DNA of 64,000 nucleotides from Caulobacterales bacterium (lineage in GTDB: Bacteria; Pseudomonadota; Alphaproteobacteria; Caulobacterales; Parvularculaceae): positions 1 through 64,000 of the forward strand of contig JACKIL010000006.1 of NCBI GenBank assembly GCA_020638525.1, in the 5' to 3' direction. Position 1 is the stretch's first letter. Each line of letters begins with the position of its first letter. Both the position numbers and the translations under genes were made by a program. Below the pieces are notes generated by a model, which ran no database searches, had not been told where the DNA came from, and was given only the letters and a program-made list of their open reading frames with translations. Below, one piece after another: positions 62,006-64,000 of this stretch.

Positions 62006-63289
62006 TTATTCAGCCGGCTGCACGGCGATGCCGGCGTCAGACTGGTGGGGCTTCAAAACAGATTCCGCAATCGACCTCGGCTGCGGCTTCGGTTTCTCGA
62101 AGAGACCAAGCAGCGGAAGGATGACGAGGAAGAACAGGAAGTAATAGGCGGTCGCGATTTGCGCCATCATGACGAACTTCCCTTCCGCCGGCTGGCTGCC
62201 GAGATAACCGAGCGCAAGGCAGTCAATGACGAAAAGGTAGAACCAGAGCTGCGCCGTCGGGCGGTAGCGCATTGAGCGCACTTTCGACGTATCCAGCCAG
62301 GGCAGGACAAACAGAACTGCGATCGCGCCGAACATCGCAATAACGCCCCCAAGCTTCGATGTAATCGGCCCGATGTTGAACGTGATGGCGCGCAGGATCG
62401 CGTAGAACGGCAGGAAGTACCATTCCGGAACGATGTGTGCCGGCGTCGAGAGCGGATTGGCCTCGATGTAGTTGTCCGGGTGGCCGAGCGTATTCGGACC
62501 GTAGAAGACGAACAGCGAGAAGAGCACGAGGAACGCAGCAATCGCGAACCCGTCTTTCACCGTGTAGTACGGATGGAACGGAACCGTGTCTTTCTTGACG
62601 TCCTTCACCGGAATGCCGGCCGGGTTGTTATTGCCCGGAATGTGCAGCGCCCAAACGTGCAGCACGACAACGCCGGCGATCGCGAAGGGCAGCAGGTAGT
62701 GCAGCGAGAAGAAGCGATTGAGCGTCGGATTATCGACCGACGGGCCGCCCCACAGCAGCGTGCGAATGCTCTCGCCGAGGACCGGAATGGCGCCGAGAAT
62801 GTTGGTGATGACGGTCGCGCCCCAATAGCTCATCTGGCCCCAGGGAAGCACGTAGCCCATGAAGGCCGTCGCCATCATCAGAAGGAAGATCACGACGCCG
62901 AGAATCCAGAGCATCTCGCGAGGCTCTTTGTAAGAGCCGTAGAACAGGCCGCGGAACATGTGGATGTAGACGGCGAGGAAGAACATCGATGCGCCGTTGG
63001 CGTGCACATAGCGCATCAGCCAGCCATAGTTCACATCGCGCATGATGTGCTCGACGCTGTTGAAGGCGAGCGCCGAATTCGGCGTGTAGTGCATGGCGAG
63101 AATGACGCCGGTCAGAATCTGAATGACCAAGCAGACGGCGAGAATACCGCCGAATGTCCACCAGTAATTCAGGTTCTTCGGCGTCGGAAAGTCGACGAAG
63201 CTGTCATAGCCGAGACGGATGATCGGCAGGCGCTTGTCGAGCCAGCGCTCGATTGCGGTTCCGGGCTTATACGTGGATTCGTGGCTCAT
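62006..63289 (-). CDS. petB: cytochrome b of the bc1 complex
   Basis: A 427-residue membrane protein of eight or more helices. The heme-ligand regions are AFNSVEHIMRDVNYGWLMRY with HANGAS and HMFRGLFYGS, and the second pair lies near HYLLPFAIAGVVVLHVWALH. The quinol site motif PEWYFLPFYA (PEWY) is intact. It oxidises ubiquinol and pumps charge across the inner membrane. It lies 16 bases after petA. It is the full-length, unsplit form, as in mitochondria. Confidence 0.97.
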   Translation of the reverse strand: MSHESTYKPGTAIERWLDKRLPIIRLGYDSFVDFPTPKNLNYWWTFGGILAVCLVIQILTGVILAMHYTPNSALAFNSVEHIMRDVNYGWLMRYVHANGASMFFLAVYIHMFRGLFYGSYKEPREMLWILGVVIFLLMMATAFMGYVLPWGQMSYWGATVITNILGAIPVLGESIRTLLWGGPSVDNPTLNRFFSLHYLLPFAIAGVVVLHVWALHIPGNNNPAGIPVKDVKKDTVPFHPYYTVKDGFAIAAFLVLFSLFVFYGPNTLGHPDNYIEANPLSTPAHIVPEWYFLPFYAILRAITFNIGPITSKLGGVIAMFGAIAVLFVLPWLDTSKVRSMRYRPTAQLWFYLFVIDCLALGYLGSQPAEGKFVMMAQIATAYYFLFFLVILPLLGLFEKPKPQPRSIAESVLKPHQSDAGIAVQPAE

Positions 63290-63305
63290 TGGTCTTGCGC
63301 CCCCT

Positions 63306-63896
63306 CTAGCCGATCCGGATCGTGGTGTCAGTGAGGAACTGATAAGGCGGCACTAGCAGGTTCTCCGGCGCCGGACCTTTACGAATGCGACCCGCTACAT
63401 CGTAGTGCGAGCCGTGGCACGGGCAGAACCAGCCATCAAAATCGCCGCGTGATTCACCCTGCGACGTGCCGAGCGGGACGCAACCGAGATGGGTGCAGAC
63501 GCCCACGACAACGACCCAGGCCGGATTGATAACCCGGTTCTTGTCTTCCGCATCGTCTTTTCCGGGAAGATTGTCGTTGCGCGCAATCGGGTCCTTGAGG
63601 GCGCTGAGCGGGGTCTCTTCAGCTTGCTTGATCTCCTCACCCGTCCGGTGACGGATGAAGACAGGCTTGCCCTGCCACATCACCTTGACCGCCTGGCCGA
63701 CGGGCACGCCCGACAGGTCGACCTCTTTGGTCGAGAGCGCGAGCACAGATGCGTCCGGGTTCATCTGATCGACGAGCGGCACAGCGACGCCAATGACGCC
63801 CACGGCCGCCACCGAGGCGCCGAAGATATGGATGAAGTCGCGCCGCGTCGGTTCTTCGCCGCTCAAAGTGTTATGCGTGTCGCTGGATGCGCTCAT
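63306..63896 (-). CDS. petA: Rieske iron-sulfur protein of the bc1 complex
   Basis: A 196-residue protein with a Tat-type anchor (TRRDFIHIFGASVAAVGVIG) and the Rieske 2Fe-2S ligands in CTHLGCVPLG and CPCHGSHYD. It takes an electron from ubiquinol at the outer face of the inner membrane. ATG 63896 (MSASSDTHN) gives the usual length and has GAGG upstream; the frame continues to 63977 without family sequence. It is first in petABC; the operon promoter should lie in the last 100 bases of the window. Confidence 0.96.
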   Translation of the reverse strand: MSASSDTHNTLSGEEPTRRDFIHIFGASVAAVGVIGVAVPLVDQMNPDASVLALSTKEVDLSGVPVGQAVKVMWQGKPVFIRHRTGEEIKQAEETPLSALKDPIARNDNLPGKDDAEDKNRVINPAWVVVVGVCTHLGCVPLGTSQGESRGDFDGWFCPCHGSHYDVAGRIRKGPAPENLLVPPYQFLTDTTIRIG

Positions 63897-64000
63897 AGCC
63901 TCGTGTCCCTCGCTTATGAGATCGCTGAGTGAAATTGCGGGGCGTGTCTCGCATGCCTTATGACTCAAGTCCAGCATTCCAAGGGGTGCGGCCTAGCGTC

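Overview
The window is GC-rich, densely coding DNA from a Gram-negative alphaproteobacterium. The evidence is the conserved block tRNA-Leu, tig, clpP, clpX, lon, hup, tRNA-Val on one strand, a petABC (Rieske, cytochrome b, cytochrome c1) operon, PII/glutamine synthetase, outer-membrane TonB-dependent receptors and a canonical ParB-binding parS site. A VPLPA-type C-terminal sorting signal and the overall gene set suit marine or soil groups such as Parvularculales or Caulobacterales/Hyphomonadales, but the genus cannot be fixed from sequence reading alone.

Layout. 1-5 kb: the start of a secreted Ig/PKD-like protein (minus), then a winged-helix/TPR regulator and a TonB-dependent receptor (plus). 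5.0-5.7 kb: remnants of an IS66-type element, short repeats and a copy of the tRNA-Val 3' end. 5.75-17.9 kb: an accessory catabolic cluster with hydantoinase B and A, an amidohydrolase, a second TonB-dependent receptor and an ornithine-cyclodeaminase-like enzyme on the minus strand, and a divergent MalT-like LuxR regulator. The cluster is bounded at 18.25 kb by the intact tRNA-Val gene, so 5.13-18.25 kb looks like an old tRNA-anchored island without a surviving integrase.

18.2-31.6 kb is core: tRNA-Val, hup, a chorismate mutase, a 44-residue membrane peptide, lon, clpX, clpP, a dipeptidase, tig, tRNA-Leu, nnr, glnB and glnA. 31.6-39.8 kb: sterol-desaturase family enzyme, membrane-anchored AraC regulator, serine hydrolase, VPLPA-CTERM protein, an orphan, an Old Yellow Enzyme homologue and metB behind a SAM (S-box) riboswitch. 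40-46 kb: an emrA-emrB-tetR efflux operon with a palindromic operator and a frameshift in emrA, a lipoprotein, an enoyl-CoA hydratase homologue and a flavin reductase-like protein. 46-52 kb: parE, an AT-rich DUF2971 gene, a patch of dispersed repeats around a glyoxalase-fold gene, mtfA and parS. 52-64 kb: pyrimidine salvage (upp with a cytosine deaminase), small membrane proteins, an ECF sigma locus, a cold-shock gene, rplY-pth-ychF, a PilZ protein and petABC.

The genes fall into modules: ATP-dependent proteolysis and folding at the ribosome, nitrogen assimilation, methionine synthesis under SAM control, drug efflux under TetR control, and a transporter-plus-hydrolase cluster that probably imports and opens a cyclic amide or similar nitrogenous compound.
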